Of a stretch of DNA of 64,000 nt, positions 50,143 through 63,621 are shown piece after piece (position 1 is the stretch's first letter; every line of letters starts with the position of its first letter). Where the stretch lies: the NCBI GenBank assembly GCA_027257055.1, contig JAPVLO010000207.1, positions 186,001-250,000 on the forward strand, written 5' to 3'. Under the pieces are notes generated by a model. That model saw only the letters and a program-made list of their open reading frames with translations. It did not search any database and was not told the DNA's origin. The translations under genes were made by a program, and so were the position numbers. The DNA comes from Cephalopachus bancanus (taxonomy: Eukaryota; Chordata; Mammalia; Primates; Tarsiidae).

Positions 50143-50293
50143 GGGAATGGGGATGGAGAGCCTCAGCTACCTGAAAGGAACCAACCAGCAACCTCTGTTA
50201 TCTGGAATAAGGAAGGAAACAAAGAAAACATTGAGACTCCAGAATAAATGTCACCAAAGCTCACACTTTTTTTTTAATTAAAAAAGAGTTGGA

Positions 50294-52610
50294 GGAAGTC
50301 CTAGCCAGAGTAAATCAAGCAAGAGAAAGAGAGTATCCAAATTGGAAAAGAAGAAGTCAAACTATCCTTGCTTGCTGATGATATGATCTTATGCCTAGAA
50401 AATCCTAAAGGACTCCTCCAAAAGACTCCTGGGCTTGATAAATGAATTCAGTAAAGCCTCAGGATACAAAATCAACACACACAAATCAATAGCACTGCTA
50501 TATACCAATAGCCATCAAGCTGAGAATCAAGTCAAGAACCCAGTTCCATTTATAATACCTGCCCCCAAAATATAAAATACCTAGGAATATATTTAACCAA
50601 GGAGGTGAAAGAGCTCTATAAGGAGAACTACAAAACACTGATGAAAAAAATTATAGAGAACACAAGCAAATGGAAAAACATCCCACGCTCATGGATTAGA
50701 AGATTCAACATTGTTAAAATGACCACATTGCCCAAAGTAATCTACAGATTCAACTCAATCCCTATCAAACTACCAATAGCAGTTTTCACAGAATTAGAAA
50801 AAAAATCCTAGAATTCATATGGAACTAAAAAAGAGCCAGAATAGCCAAAGCAACACTAAGCAAAAAAGAACAATGCTGGAGGCATCACCTGACTTCAGAT
50901 TATACTACAAGGCCATAGCAACCAAAACAGCATAGTACTGATAACTGGTACAAGAACAGACACATGAGCCAATGGAACAGAATAGAGAATTCAGAAATAA
51001 ACCCAAATACTTATAATCAACTGATCTTCAACAAAGCAAAAACTTACACTAGATAGAAGAACGCTGTTCAACAGATGGTGTGGGGAAAACTGGATAGCTG
51101 CATGCAGAAGAATGAAACTTGATCCCGCCGAGCTCGGTGGCTCAGCCTTTAATCCTGCGCCTTTGGGAGGCTGAGGTGAGTGGATTGCCTGAGTTTGCGG
51201 GTTCGAGACTCGCCTGGGCAACTTGGCGAGACCTCATCTCTACAATAAATCAAAAAATTAGCTGGGCGTGGTAGCGCGCACCTGTAATTCCAGCTACTTG
51301 GAAGGCTGAGGCAGAAGGATCACCAGAGCCCAGCAGGTCGAGGCTGTGGTGGCCGGAAGCGTGCCACTGCACTCCAGTCTGGGTGACAGAGTGAGACTCC
51401 AACTCAAAAGAAAAAGAAAAAAGAAAAAAGAAACTTGATCCTGGTCTCTTACCATATGTAAAAATAACTCAAGATTGGTTAAATACTTAAATGTCAGGCC
51501 TGAAACCATAAAAGTCCTAGAAGAAAATCTAGGGAAAACTCTTCTAGACATTGGCCTAGGCAAAGAATTTATGGCTAAGACCCCAAAAGTAAATGCAACA
51601 AAACAAAAATAAACAAGTGGGACTTAATTAAACTAAAAAGCTTCTGCACAGCAAAAGAAATTATCAACAAAACAACCTACAGATTGGGTGAAGATATTCA
51701 CAAACTATATGGGAGGACTAATATCCAGAATATAATACCTAGAACTCAAACCATCAATAAAAAAGCAAATAACCCCATTAAAAAGTGGGAAGATGACACG
51801 AACAGATATGTCTCCAAAGAAGATATACAATTGGCCAACAAACATATAAAAAAATGCTCAACATCACTACTCATGAGAGAAACACAAATTAAAACAATGA
51901 GATACCTCCTTATACCAGTCATAATGGTCATTATTTTAAAAAATCAAAAAACAATGGATGACGCAGATGTGATGAAAAGAGACTGCTGTAAATTACTACA
52001 ACCTCTATGGTATGTAGATTTCTCAAAGAACTAAAAAAGAGATCTACCATTTGATCCAGCAATCCCACTACTTGGTATCTACCCAAAGGAACAGAGGTCA
52101 TTATACAAAAAAAGCACCTACACCCACATGTTTATAGCAGCACAATTCACAATTGCAAAGATGTGGAATCAAACTTAATGTCTATCAATTGATCAGAGGA
52201 TAATGAAAATGTGATATACATACCATGAAATACTATTCAGCCATAAAGAAGAAGGAAATAATGTCTTTTTTGTAGCAATTTGGATGGATTTGGAGACCAT
52301 TATCTTAAGTGAAGTAAAGCAGGAACAGAAAACCAAATACCTGTTCTCATTTATAAGTGGGATCTAAACTAGGGATCTGAAAAGGCATAGAGAATGGTAT
52401 ATAATGGACACTGGAGACTCAGAAGCAAGAGGGTAAAAGGCAGGGGAGGGATGAAAAATCACCTATCAGGTACAATGTACACAGGTGGGGGTGGTGGGTA
52501 CACTTAAAGCCCAGACTTCTTCAACACTATACAATGAATCTAAGTAACCAAAAACCATTTGTACCCCCTAAAACTATTGAAATTAAATAAAATAAATAAA
52601 GTGTGGGGGA
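50294..52610 (+). mobile_element. L1, 5'-truncated, dead, with a nested Alu
   Basis: A sense L1 3' end covering the last part of ORF2 (RT fingers/thumb) and the 3' UTR ending AAATAAAATAAATAAA. Readable ORF2 pieces include [15 protein letters not shown] and [20 protein letters not shown] at 50605-50811. Upstream the frame is broken by stops. Perfect target copies aaaaagagttgga at 50281-50293 and 52611-52623. The 3' UTR is of the L1MA-like form. Confidence 0.92.
51126..51429 (+). mobile_element. Alu, intermediate subtype, inside the L1
   Basis: CCTGCGCCTTTGGG with the long CAACTTGGCGAGACC. Tail AAAAGAAAAAGAAAAAAG. Perfect duplications gaaacttgatcc at 51114-51125 and 51430-51441. It is younger than the L1. 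Confidence 0.95.
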
Positions 52611-52879
52611 AAAAAGAGTTGGAGTTTGAAGCAGGGGAAGTTATACATGTAACACTGGCTAGGCCCACGAGAGTATGCCTTGCTGTGTTACAGCAGAAAA
52701 TAGTTGAAAACTATTATTTTGGCCATACAGAAGGTTTTCACTGAGAGTCAATTTTTTAAACGTTTCAAACAAGTTTGATATCTGCTTTTTAAGCCCAGAA
52801 GAACAGAAATTCCACTTAAAAGGCACCTGTGAGGCTGCTACAAACTGGTTCATTGACCTCTGGAGAATGTGATAGTGTA

Positions 52880-53110
52880 GTCGCGGCTAACATTATTGAG
52901 CATTACTGACTACCAGGTATGTGCTGAAGTGCCTTTCATGTGGTGCATTCTTCACAATCACCCCATGAAGTAGACACGACTATTTCCTGATTTTACAGAT
53001 GAGACCGCTCAAGCTTAGAGATTAAGTAGTTAGCCTAAGGCTACAGCATGACAAAGTTGCAAATCTGGGACTGACCCAGGACTTGGGACTCCAGAGCCTG
53101 AATTCTCACT
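52880..53110 (+). repeat. MIR fragment
   Basis: Sense MIR: 'ccccatgaagtagacacgactatttcc', 'ttttacagatgagaccgctc', 'aagttgcaaatctgggactgaccc'. Confidence 0.75.
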
Positions 53111-53194
53111 TATAACACTTTACTACATCTCTAAGGAGTTAGAGCAAGTGAGGAGACACAGTAGTCTTAAAAGCAGAGGAATTATTATTTTAAT

Positions 53195-53472
53195 TTTTTA
53201 AATTTTTTTGAGTTGGAGTCTCACTCTGTCGCCCAGACTGGAGTGCAGTGGCTGCTCCCGGCCACCGCAGCCTCAACCTGCTGGGCTCCGGCGATCCTTC
53301 CGGAAGCCTCAGCCTTCCGAGTAGCTGGAATTACAGGCGTGCGCCACCATGCCCGGCTAATTTTTTTTGATTTATTGTAGAGATGAGGTCTCACCTGTCC
53401 AGGCGGGTCTCGAACCCGCGGGCTCAGCCTCCCAAAGGCGCGGGATTACAGGCTGAGCCACTGAGCCCGGCT
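53195..53472 (-). mobile_element. Alu, youngest form, left-arm deletion
   Basis: Antisense Alu with AAAGGCGCGGGATTACAGG and shortened left arm. The perfect stem-loop GCGGG-TCTCGAA-CCCGC is at 53403-53419. A short duplication CCGGAAG in the right arm and loss of about 18 bp after GGGCTCAG. Confidence 0.9.
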
Positions 53473-54269
53473 TTTTTTTTAAAAGACAGCAGTCTGTAAG
53501 CATTTAGTATGGTGGCAACAGCTGCCCAGTTTTCTGTTACACCAGAAAGCAACCAGAAGCAACACAGCAACTGACATTCTTAATGGTACGCTCCATTATC
53601 CAAAGAAGCCAGTTCTCTGAGGTAGAGACACTGAAGCAGAGGGATTCAAGATTTTTAAAAATTGTATTATTTCTCATATTTTACATTCACTAAAAGACTA
53701 AGAAAGATACTACACTCATAGAGTCCCAATGATATTGTTAGTGTAGCAAATTAGTTACTGTCAATATTATACTATTAATTTCCATTTACCATCTCTTAAC
53801 TTAGAGAAACTTTTAAGAGCTCCTCCCACACCATTTCAGTGATGTTTCTTATCATTTGTTGGGCTTTGTTGCACATGATATGCCTACAAAGGGGTATTTT
53901 TTTCTGTGACTGGAATTTGGAAAAAGATTGTGCTGTGCATATGCTTGATTTGAATTATGACTGTAGGAAATAAGCTAGAATGTAAAGGAGGCAGGATTTA
54001 CATGTGGAGAAGAGTTACAGTGTGCACTGCATTTAATGTATATGTCAGGACAAAAACACATTAATGAGAAAGCGAGCTTCATTTTCTTCCTTCCCCAACC
54101 AGCCAAATTCTCCACCCCCCAGACCCATTCAAAGAAGAGAGAAGAGTCTTGCTTGATGGGTAGGAAACTTGATTGTTTCACATAAAACAAGGATAGAGGG
54201 AGAAAGGGTGGAGAAGAGGGAGAAGGAAAGGAAAGCATAGACGAGCTCACCAGGGAGTAAGTATAGACA
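53473..54269. other. Intron 20, nothing recognised
   Basis: AT-rich sequence without a repeat family or coding signal I can name. Confidence 0.4.
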
Positions 54270-54790
54270 GAGAAGAAAAGAGGACCAAGAATTAAGCCCT
54301 AAGATCCTCCTACAGTTAAAGTTCAGAGAGAAGAGGGAAAGCAAAGAAGTCTCAGAGGAAGCAACCAGTAAGGTAGGAGAAAAACCAAAGAACATAATGT
54401 CCTAGAAGCTGAATGAAGAACTGGATCAAGGAGGAGGCGTGACCAGTCAGGTCAAATGCTACTGATGTGTCAAGAAGGATGAAGACCAGGAGTTGACCAT
54501 TGGGATTTAGCAACATGGAGGTCACTGCTGATCTCAACAGGCTGTTTTGGAGGAGTAGTGGGGGCCAAAGCTGACTGGACTGAGTTCAGGCGAGAAAGGA
54601 AAACAATCAGAGATGGTGTGTATTGACAATTCTCTCGAGGGTTTTTACTGCAAAGAGGAGGAAAGAAGCAGAACGAAAGTTGAAGGAGAAGTGAGGTCAA
54701 GAGAGCGATTTTCTTTTCAAGATTAGAGATATAACGGCATGCTGGTGGGAGAGACCAGCGGTGAGAAAAATTATTATCGTGCAGGAAACA
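54270..54790 (-). repeat. L2 LINE fragment
   Basis: Antisense L2: 'aagcaaccagtaaggtaggagaaaaacc', 'gtcaaatgctactgatgtgtcaag', 'tttagcaacatggaggtcactgctg'. Minus-strand open frames here (up to 189 codons) fall within L2 and lack ORF motifs. Confidence 0.55.
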
Positions 54791-55071
54791 AAGAACATAA
54801 TTATTGGAGCAATGCCCTTGATTTGGCAAGGGAAGATGTGGCAAATAGAGGGTGGGCTTCAATGGGCTACGCAGAGAGCTCATCTGAGGGTAGAGGGAAC
54901 AGGGACGATAGACATGGTGCTGGTAGGAGAGTGCAGGTGGTGGTGGTAGTCTGTAGAAGTTCACTTCTGAGTGCTTTCTCTGCATCAGAATGGTGAGTGT
55001 TCTGATAGCAGCTACAGAAGGGGCATTTCTCAGAACCATATCAAAAAGTGAAAGAGTTTGGAAATAACTAA

Positions 55072-56035
<964 letters not shown>

Positions 56036-56690
56036 CTTTGCCCATGTGCCACTCAGTACAAATGTTCTGCTGTGGGCTTGGTGGGACAGAGCTGTCTGCC
56101 TTCCGTGTGTCAGCACACAGTTGGATATTGCTGTCTCCAGTATCAGCGACTCATTAGAGGTCAATTTTTTAAATAGATAATACAGATATTTTGGTAAATT
56201 GTACTTGGTTTTTCTTCCCAGCATCATGGATGTAGACTGAGAATGGCTTTGAGTAGGACCAGCTTCTCATTGCTGTGGGCAGATGTCTTGGATACGGCAA
56301 GGGCTGACTGAGCTGGACTTTAGTCAGCCTAGTGAGACTCCCCTGTCCTTCTTGGGTTCCATTCCTCCTCAAGGAGTCTGTAGTGGAAAGGAGGCCACAG
56401 AAGAGGCTGCTTAGTATGAAATTTCAGCTTCTTCTAGCCCGGTCCTCCCTAAGAGAGCCCTCTGCACTTGTGGGCAGGCTCTGACCAGGCAGAACAGGCA
56501 AGTGGGAGGGAAGGAGAGCCCGCAGGCACCCTCCACCCACCCTGAGACCTGTGGAGAACTCCTTTCTCCGCAGCTGTCTTCCACCTGTGTGATATAAATT
56601 TTATCCCAGGAGCTTGAGTTCTAAGCAGTGATCCTCAAGAAATTCTAAAGGCAGGAAGTATTAGAAATAAAAAGATAAAAACTAAGTATT
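56036..56690 (+). other. SCUBE2: SCUBE2 3' UTR (likely extent)
   Basis: No recognisable transposable element lies between the stop codon and 56690. The first AATAAA after the stop is at 56666-56671, followed by T/GT-rich sequence, so cleavage near 56685-56700 is plausible. A longer form using AATAAA at 57247-57252 cannot be excluded. Confidence 0.55.
56666..56671 (+). terminator. SCUBE2: Polyadenylation signal AATAAA, candidate for SCUBE2
   Basis: This is the first canonical hexamer downstream of the stop codon, about 630 bp away. It lies outside any repeat, with TTCTGGAG and ATGTGCATTT tracts downstream that could serve as the GU-rich element. Confidence 0.5.
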
Positions 56691-58009
56691 TCTGGAGACC
56701 TAATAATGTGCATTTATTGACAGCCTTCTTAGTTGCCAGCTTCTACCCTGCAGCAGATGCACAGTGCTGATTTTTGCACCTTCAGCTGTGCCCTCAGACA
56801 CAGCTGGGCACTGCCCTAAGGTATGGAGAGTTCAGGTCAAATGTGATCTCCTCAGTAGATGAGAATCCGCTATCACCATGAAAAGGAGATTTCACCAAGC
56901 CTGAGGCAGTACTGCCACAAGGCCTGCTTCCACCAGTGGGCTTCCCACAACAGGGAGTTCGAGATTCAGGTGGCCTGTGGTGAGGCCCAGCCTGGCATGT
57001 TAGCCTTTCTTCCCCATTCTCCAAGGTCAGAGACTAACTGTGCTCCAAGGACATGAGCAGCACCACGAAGGGTGGTCTCATTCTCAAATGGTAACACCAT
57101 TTCCCAAAGCAGCTTCTGAGAGCCACACAATCATCTCCCTTTGGGTCAGCACAACAGAGCCTCACAATCATTTTCTTGAACTTGAATTTTCAATATTATT
57201 GAATTTTTAGGCATTTAAATCCCCAAGCAAAAATCTCATTACAGCGAATAAAAAAGGAAACCTATCAAACAAGTTGCCATTTCCCTAATGGATATAATGA
57301 CTTTATACAACCATAGTGTTTTGCTATTTTAATAATAATTCTACACCATCAATTCTCTACACCAAAGTACTAAAAAAAGTTTAAGTGTTTTTGAAGAAAA
57401 CAAAGACTATTTCATTATTGTCGAGCCTGCTTTTCACCTCAGTTTTTTAAATTTTACCTATTAATAACATTGATTTTTTTTAAAGCCCTAATCAAACTTT
57501 TCTTCTTTATTTGAATGGTTCTTAAATATCAATTTTCAGATTTCTCTACAAAAGTTAAACATCATTTTTCTTTTAAAAAAATCATTAAACAAGCACTTAG
57601 AATTTGTTATACTGGAACTTGACCTGCATTTCTTAATCTAACCATAAGATGAAAAGCTGAATGTAACATAACCTGAGTTAGTGACCGCACTGATGCGGAG
57701 GTGAGGTGAGCTGAGTTGCACCTTTCTGTCCAAGCACATTAGTAACTTGTGCTCATGACTGTGCAATTCTGTCTTACTGATTTCACAAGAAGGCCAAGGA
57801 TGGTAATACTCTGGGGCTTGAAGGAGGCTGCATAAACCTGGCTGCTGTGATGCATCCTCTAGGAGCAGCCCCACGCACCAGACCTGTGCTCCTGGCACAT
57901 GTACAAGGCCTCCTGGAGTTTCCTCTCTATACCTATCAACCACCCTAAGAGATGCTGTGGTCCTGATGGAAGGCTGCCTGTGTGGGACCGCTGTTGCTTC
58001 CTGCTAAAT
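56691..58009. other. Downstream flank of SCUBE2, unique-looking
   Basis: No repeat family or coding exon recognised. It contains a second AATAAA at 57247-57252 and AT-rich sequence at 57200-57650. A longer SCUBE2 3' UTR is possible. Confidence 0.4.
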
Positions 58010-58166
58010 CAATAAATATTTATCAAACATCTGCTCTGTGCCAGGCACTGTTCTAGGCCCTAGGGATGCACACTGATAAGACAGATGAGGTTCCAACCCT
58101 CATGGGGCTTGCCTGTTAGAAGGAAGAGACAATGAAGGAATCAGTCAACATAAAAAGTATCAGCTA

Positions 58167-58454
58167 AGCCGGGCTCAGTGGCTCAGCCTGTAATCCCGCG
58201 CCTTTGGGAGGCTGAGGTGAGTGGATTGCCTGAGCCCGCGGGTTTGAGACCTGCCCGGGCAACTTGGCGAGACCTCATCTCTACAATAAATCAAAAACTT
58301 GCTGGGCGTGGTAGCGCGCACCTGTAGTTCCAGCTACTTGGAAGGCTGAGGTGGAAGGATCGCCGGAGCCCAGCAGGCCGAGGCTGCGGTGGCCGGGAGC
58401 GGCCACTGCACTCCAGTCTGGGCGACAGAGTGAGACTCCAACTCAGGAAAAAAA
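58167..58454 (+). mobile_element. Alu, intermediate subtype, near consensus
   Basis: GCCGGGCTCAGTGGCTCAGCC, CCCGCGCCTTTGGG, long CAACTTGGCGAGACC and hairpin GTGGCC-gggagc-GGCCAC. Perfect 15-bp duplication aaaaagtatcagcta at 58152-58166 and 58455-58469. Confidence 0.96.
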
Positions 58455-59191
58455 AAAAAGTATCAGCTAGTGGTAAGTACTATGTTGAAAATGAAAATAG
58501 GTTAATGTAACAGATGACTCTAAGCCCCTTTAGGTTTAGGGATTACAGATGACCTTTGTAGGAAAATTACATTTCAACTGAAAACTAAATGGCAGCCCTG
58601 GGAAAATTGGGAGGAAGAGCTTTCCAGACAGGAAAACCAAGTGCCAAGAGTCTCAGGCAGTACAAGCATGTGTGTGTATTGCAGTCTAGTGATATGGCAG
58701 GTGGTTCCAGATGAGGCTGGAGAACCAGACAGGGACCAGATCACATCAGGCTTTGGAATCCAGAATGAGGGGCTTGGGTTTAGTTCTCAATATGTTGCAA
58801 AACTTTTGAATGAGTTTAAGTAGAGGAGTGGGATAATCTGATATACATTTCTAAAAGATAGCTCTGGCTACTGTGTGAATGGATTTTAGGAAGCAGGTAT
58901 GGAAACAGAGAGCAGGTAGCAGGCTATTGCAATAGACCAAGCAGTTATCTAGGAGGAAGATGAGGATGTTGTCTGGAATCAGCTGGTAGTAGTGGAGAGG
59001 AGAAAAGTACTAATAGAAGGATTCTGAACAGGTTTTGGGGGAGAGTCAACAGAATTTTCTGATGGGGTTTAGATGGAAGGGGTGAGGGAAAGATGGCAGT
59101 CAAAGATGACTTCTGGTTGCCTGAGCAACCGGTAGATGTAGAAGACTAGAGGAGGAGGAACAGGTTTGGGACAAATGGCAGTTTTAAAAAA

Positions 59192-59600
59192 AAGTTTTCA
59201 AATTCTTTGATGCACCTTCCATGGACAGTTGGGGTCTATGTCACCTCCACTTGAATCTGGGCTCTGTGACCACTTGACCGATATTGTATTGCAGAAGTAA
59301 TGCTTTACCCGTTTCTAGGCCCTGGACTCGTAAGTCTTAACACTAGCACTTTCCACTTCTTTTTCTTATGATACTCACACCTGGAACTCAGTCACTTTCA
59401 GGAAGCCATAGCAGCCTGTGGAGAGGCCATGTGGAGAGGAACCACAGTCTCTCCACCCACAGGCCAGGCTGAGCTCTCAGGCAACAGCCAGCAAAACGTG
59501 CCAGCTCTATGAGTGAGCCATCTTGGAAGTGAATTCTCTAGCTCAAAGTGCAGCAGCTGCTCCAGCGGATGTTTCATGGAGCAGTCCCCATCGAACCAAA
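59192..59600 (+). mobile_element. MLT1-like (MaLR) solitary LTR remnant
   Basis: Ancient non-coding LTR. 'ttctttgatgcaccttcc', 'cttgaatctgggctctgtgacc', 'cctgtggagaggccatgtggagaggaac' and 'gagtgagccatcttggaagtg' are in MLT1 order. It interrupts the L2. No internal retroviral genes are present. Confidence 0.6.
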
Positions 59601-59812
59601 GAAAAATTACAGATTTGTTAGCAAAATTAATGATTATTATTCAGTTACTCGATTTTGATTTCTTATGACACTGGAAAAGAAGAGAAGGTTGAGAGTTCAA
59701 TTTTAGTCATTCTAGGTTCAAGGTGCTTATTAGATGTCCAAGTGGAGAGTTCAGATAGGCAATTGGTTATATGAAGCCCCAGGAGAGGTCAGGGCCAGAA
59801 TATAATTTTATT

Positions 59813-60105
59813 TTATTTTTTTTGAGTTGGAGTCTCACTCTGTTGCCCAGGCTGGAGTGCAGTGGAACACTCACGGCCACCCCAGCGTTGACCTGCCGGG
59901 CTCCAGTGATCCTTCCACCTCAGCCTTCCAAGTAGCCAGAACTACAGGCATGCACTACCACACCTGGCTAATTCTTTGATTTATTATAGAGACAGGTCTT
60001 GCCAAGTTGCCAGGGCTGGTCTCGAACCCGCGGGCTTAGGCAATCCACTCACCTCGGCCTCCCAAAGTGCTGGAATTATAGGCTGAGCCACCGAGTCCAG
60101 TTGTG
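59813..60105 (-). mobile_element. Alu, older subtype
   Basis: Antisense Alu with CCAAAGTGCTGGAATTATAGGCTGAGCC and the long left arm. Duplications gaatataattttatt (59798-59812) and gaatataaattttatt (60106-60121). Confidence 0.92.
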
Positions 60106-60121
60106 GAATATAAATTTTATT

Positions 60122-61284
60122 GTCACAAGAATAAAGACAGGGAACTTTTCCCAGGTTAATTTCACCTGGGAAAAGCATGTAAATAAAAGAAGACCAGGGA
60201 GTTCTTAATTCTGGGATTTCCGACGTGGCACAGGAACCAGGACTTTGAGGAGCTGCTTGGGTGAACTCTGAGTGGGAGTGGAATCTGTTCAAGTCCTTCC
60301 TTCCAGCTGTAGATATTGTTTAGCCATTTACTGAAGTGCTGCATGTATGGATTTGACAACGTTTCCCTTGAATTTCCAGTGCTAATAAAAGAGTGTTTTG
60401 CCTTTTCACACTAACAGATGATTATCTTCACTTTGGAAAATTGCTTCCTCTGAATCATTCTCTGAGCTGTTAAGTGTGTCATCTGTAGGCACTCACTGGA
60501 TTTAGGTTTGCAGGTGATTTAAAAATGTTATGTAGCAACTTGGAAAAAGCAGTGGCTGCACAGCACAAAGTAAGGATTCGCTCGCCCTCCAGCAGATCTT
60601 TGCAGGAAGATGCACCAGGGCTGCTGTCTGCTGCAGACCACCACAGTTGGTGGCCCTCTGTGCTGGGAAACCCAGGGGTCCTATGCCAGGGCCAGTTGCA
60701 ATCTTCTCAACCCAGAAGAGATGCCTCTTACTATGACTGCCAGCATCTCTGCTCCCTTTCACATAGCAGGACTGGTTCTGAGAGCCTTGCCTAAGTCTGC
60801 ACTACTTCTAGCCAGCATTTGGGAGGCAAACGGACCAGGTAGGGTGGATAAAGGAGTTCCTCATCAGGTTGAGGGAGCCTTATTACATATGGTCCTCCTG
60901 CTGAGCAAGCTATCAGCTGCCTCCAGTTCCAGATCCTGGGAGTGGCCAGAAGGGGCCCATCCACAGAAATTTAGAGGCCTTGGTGAGGCTTCCTTTCTAT
61001 GACCATCTTCTACTCCAGGAGCTTTGAGCCCAGCCCAGGGATGTCCTAACTGTGCCTCCTTCTTCCTTCAGACAGTCTCGATCAGCCTGCAGGAGACCAT
61101 CCTCAGAGTCTGTTAACCCAGCAAGGCTGCTCCTGTGATCAATGTCAGAGATAGAGTCACAAAGACATATTTAAAGCCATCTACTGCAAACAATGACAGT
61201 AACTCAGTATTGCTTAGTTTTCAGAGTATCTCATAAAGGGAATGCAACTAAAGACCGTAGTTACTAATAATTCTTCATTATGTA
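60122..61284. other. Intergenic sequence, family not assigned
   Basis: GC-richer than its surroundings around 60540-61130. A 130-codon open frame on + (60610-61002) has no recognisable domain, no strong start context and no splice support. The sequence has the texture of an old LTR or other repeat, but I cannot name it. Confidence 0.35.
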
Positions 61285-61530
61285 TTTGTTCATCCATTCA
61301 TTTATGCAACATATATTTATTGAGGGCCTACTAAGTGCTAGACATTGTAGGAGCTAGGGCTACTACAGTGAAAAAAATAAAGTCCCTGCCCTCATGGAGT
61401 TTAGATTCCAGTGGAGGGAGACAGACAATAAACAAATGAACATATAATGTAAAGTCAAATAGTGATGAATGTTATAAAGAAAATGAAGGCTAAAGAACAG
61501 AATGAGGTTGTAGGAAGACGTTGCTATCTT
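61285..61530 (-). repeat. L2 LINE 3' end fragment
   Basis: Antisense L2 3' end: 'atatttattgagggcctactaagtgc', 'gtccctgccctcatggagtttagattccagtgg', 'gacagacaataaacaaatg'. Confidence 0.7.
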
Positions 61531-62066
61531 AGATAGGACGAGTTCCTTCCAGGGCACTGGCTCCTCAAATCGAGCCTGGCAGCACTGGCCCTGGCAAGCT
61601 CCTTTACCCGCCCTGCAAGAATTTGGCATTTCATGTCATGCCAGGCCGACCAACGCTCCAAGTTGTGAACAAGCCATTTTGCAATTCTTGGAACAGGTGC
61701 CACCTAGTGGTTGTAAAATGGAGTCAATCTGTGCTTCAGTCTCATCCCCACTGCCTTGGACCTTAAATGCCTGTAATTCAAGACCAAATGTTCCCCAAGA
61801 GGCACCGGAGACCAGGGCTGTGGTTTGACAATGGATTGACTACATGTTGTTTGATGCAGCCCTCCGAGTGTATCTTGTTATATCTTTTCCTTTACTCTGC
61901 CTGGCAGAGAAAATCTAATGACTAAGTGAGAAGTCATTGATTTAGGTCATTTCAAACTATCAACAATGCTCTGAAGCTCTCTCAGCATATCAATTCATTC
62001 ATTGTTTTGGCTGAGGCACCAGGGTAGGCTAGGCATATATTGCCAAGTTATGGTGGGAAAAAAGTT
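61531..62066. other. Intergenic, nothing recognised
   Basis: No repeat, gene or regulatory signal I can support. Confidence 0.4.
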
Positions 62067-62081
62067 GAAAGAAGGATGAGG

Positions 62082-62386
62082 GCCAGGCGTGGTGGCTAAT
62101 GCCTATAATCCCAGCACTTTGGGAGGCCGAGATGAGAGGATTGCTCGAGCTCATGGGTTCAAGACCAGCATAGACAACTTGGCGAGACCTCATCTGTACA
62201 ATAAATCAAAAAATTAGCCGAGTGTGCTGGCATATGCCTGTAGTTCCAGCTACTTGGAAGGCTGAGGCAGAAGAATCTCCTGAGCCCAGAAGGTCGAGGC
62301 TATGGTGGCTGTGAGCATGCCATTGCACTTTAGCTTGGGCGACAGAGTGAGACTCCAACTCAAAAAAAGGAAAAAGGAAAAGAAAA
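62082..62386 (+). mobile_element. Alu, older subtype
   Basis: GCCAGGCGTGGTGGCTAATGCC, AGCACTTTGGGAGG and the long CAACTTGGCGAGACC. It lacks the A-box change. Duplications gaaagaaggatgagg (62067-62081) and gaaagaagaataagg (62387-62401). Confidence 0.93.
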
Positions 62387-62401
62387 GAAAGAAGAATAAG
62401 G

Positions 62402-62965
62402 GAGAAAATAAATCGCTCCCCAAATTGTAATCTTGTGTTATGTTTCACCACTTACAGTTCCAGGAGCTACCACACTCCTTTGACTCAGATTGTTCTCTGA
62501 TCTTACATTCTATCCTAGGACTGAGGGATAACTTTGAGCCATAATTTGGAGTTTTCTGTCTTTTCCTACAAAATGCAAAAAGGAGAAATACAATCCTATC
62601 TCAAATTTAAACTTTGGTGATGGCTTTGCCTTATTACATGAGTTGAAGTTGAAAAAAGTGAATAGCTACTGAGCACAAACTGGAACCGATGCCCCAGGGA
62701 GGACAAAGCCCAGTGATATGTGACATACCACACACAAAAAAGCACTTGGAGGTAAAGAGTGTGAGACTGTGGTGAACCCTGCTAGGCCTGCTGTGTCCAG
62801 CTCTCCGCAGCCTTGTGGGCAAACCATCATGTGTGATCACAAATTGGTCATCATCACATGGTACCAATGTAGCTGCTTGTGTATGATATCTGGCCATGGT
62901 ATAAAACTGTGAACAATGTAGTACACTGGAACCCTGATATTAGTTCCAGGTAATTTGGCTTGAGG
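62402..62965. other. Intergenic, nothing recognised
   Basis: No repeat family, gene or regulatory signal I can support. Confidence 0.4.
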
Positions 62966-62978
62966 AAAGCAGCTTTTA

Positions 62979-63145
62979 TTTTATTTATTGATTGATTGAC
63001 AGGGTCTCGCTCTATCACCTAGGCTGGTGTATAGTGGTGCGGTCATAGCTCATTGTAACTTCAAACTCCTGGGCTTAAGGTGTCCTCCTGCCTCAGCCTC
63101 CCAAGTAGCTTAGATTATAGATGGAAGCCACTGTACCTGGCCCTG
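62979..63145 (-). mobile_element. Alu monomer, old
   Basis: Antisense single arm from a GATT-rich head and CAGGGTCTCGCTCTATCACC to CACTGTACCTGGCCC. Duplications aaagcagctttta (62966-62978) and aaggcagctttta (63146-63158). Confidence 0.8.
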
Positions 63146-63414
63146 AAGGCAGCTTTTAGTTGCCACATAAGGTACCTAAACCGGAGTATTGTGTAATGTA
63201 GATACCAAATATAAGAGGCTTGGCAAACCTTCACAAAGGTTCCCCATGAGGAACTGGGGTGACCCAAGCAGCATTACTTGTCCAATGTCCCCCTGCCCAT
63301 ATTCCTAATGTGCTTCTCTGAGGATGCATTCTCTTCATTTATCACAGTGACAGGCACATTCTCTCAGATTTATGTTTCATAATGTCCATATTCTCCAAGA
63401 CTCCCATTATGCCC

Positions 63415-63621
63415 TCAGCAGTACCTGGATTTGTATTCCATTTCTGCCACTTATGAGTTATGTGACCTTATACAAGTTACAAGTATCTCAGTTTCTTCAC
63501 ATGGTAAATAAAAATAATGATAATACATACCAGATAAAGCTGTTGTGACAACTAAATGAGTTAGCGCCTGGAAAACTCTTGAAACACTGCCTGGCATGTA
63601 GGAAGGGATCAGTAAATGTTT
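63415..63621 (-). repeat. MIR fragment
   Basis: Antisense MIR: 'ccatttctgccacttatgagttatgtgacc', 'ctcagtttcttcacatggtaaataaaaataatg', 'cactgcctggcatgtagg'. Confidence 0.85.

Larger units (their letters stand above)
58010..59800 (-). repeat. L2 LINE, long antisense copy, split by an Alu and an LTR
   Basis: Antisense L2 from its 3' end ('aataaatatttatcaaacatctgc', 'ccctcatggggcttgcctg') through 'tttccagacaggaaaaccaagtgcc', 'aagatagctctggctactgtg' to about 59183. It resumes at about 59690 ('gatgtccaagtggagagttc'). The Alu at 58167 and the LTR at 59192 were inserted later. Confidence 0.7.

Noticed and set aside
50605..50811. Open frame resembling reverse transcriptase
   Set aside because: It is a piece of L1 ORF2 in a 5'-truncated element with stops upstream, so it is not a functional gene.
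54470..55039. 189-codon minus-strand frame
   Set aside because: Part of it is an antisense L2 fragment, it has no L2 ORF motifs in this frame, and no start or splice context supports a gene.
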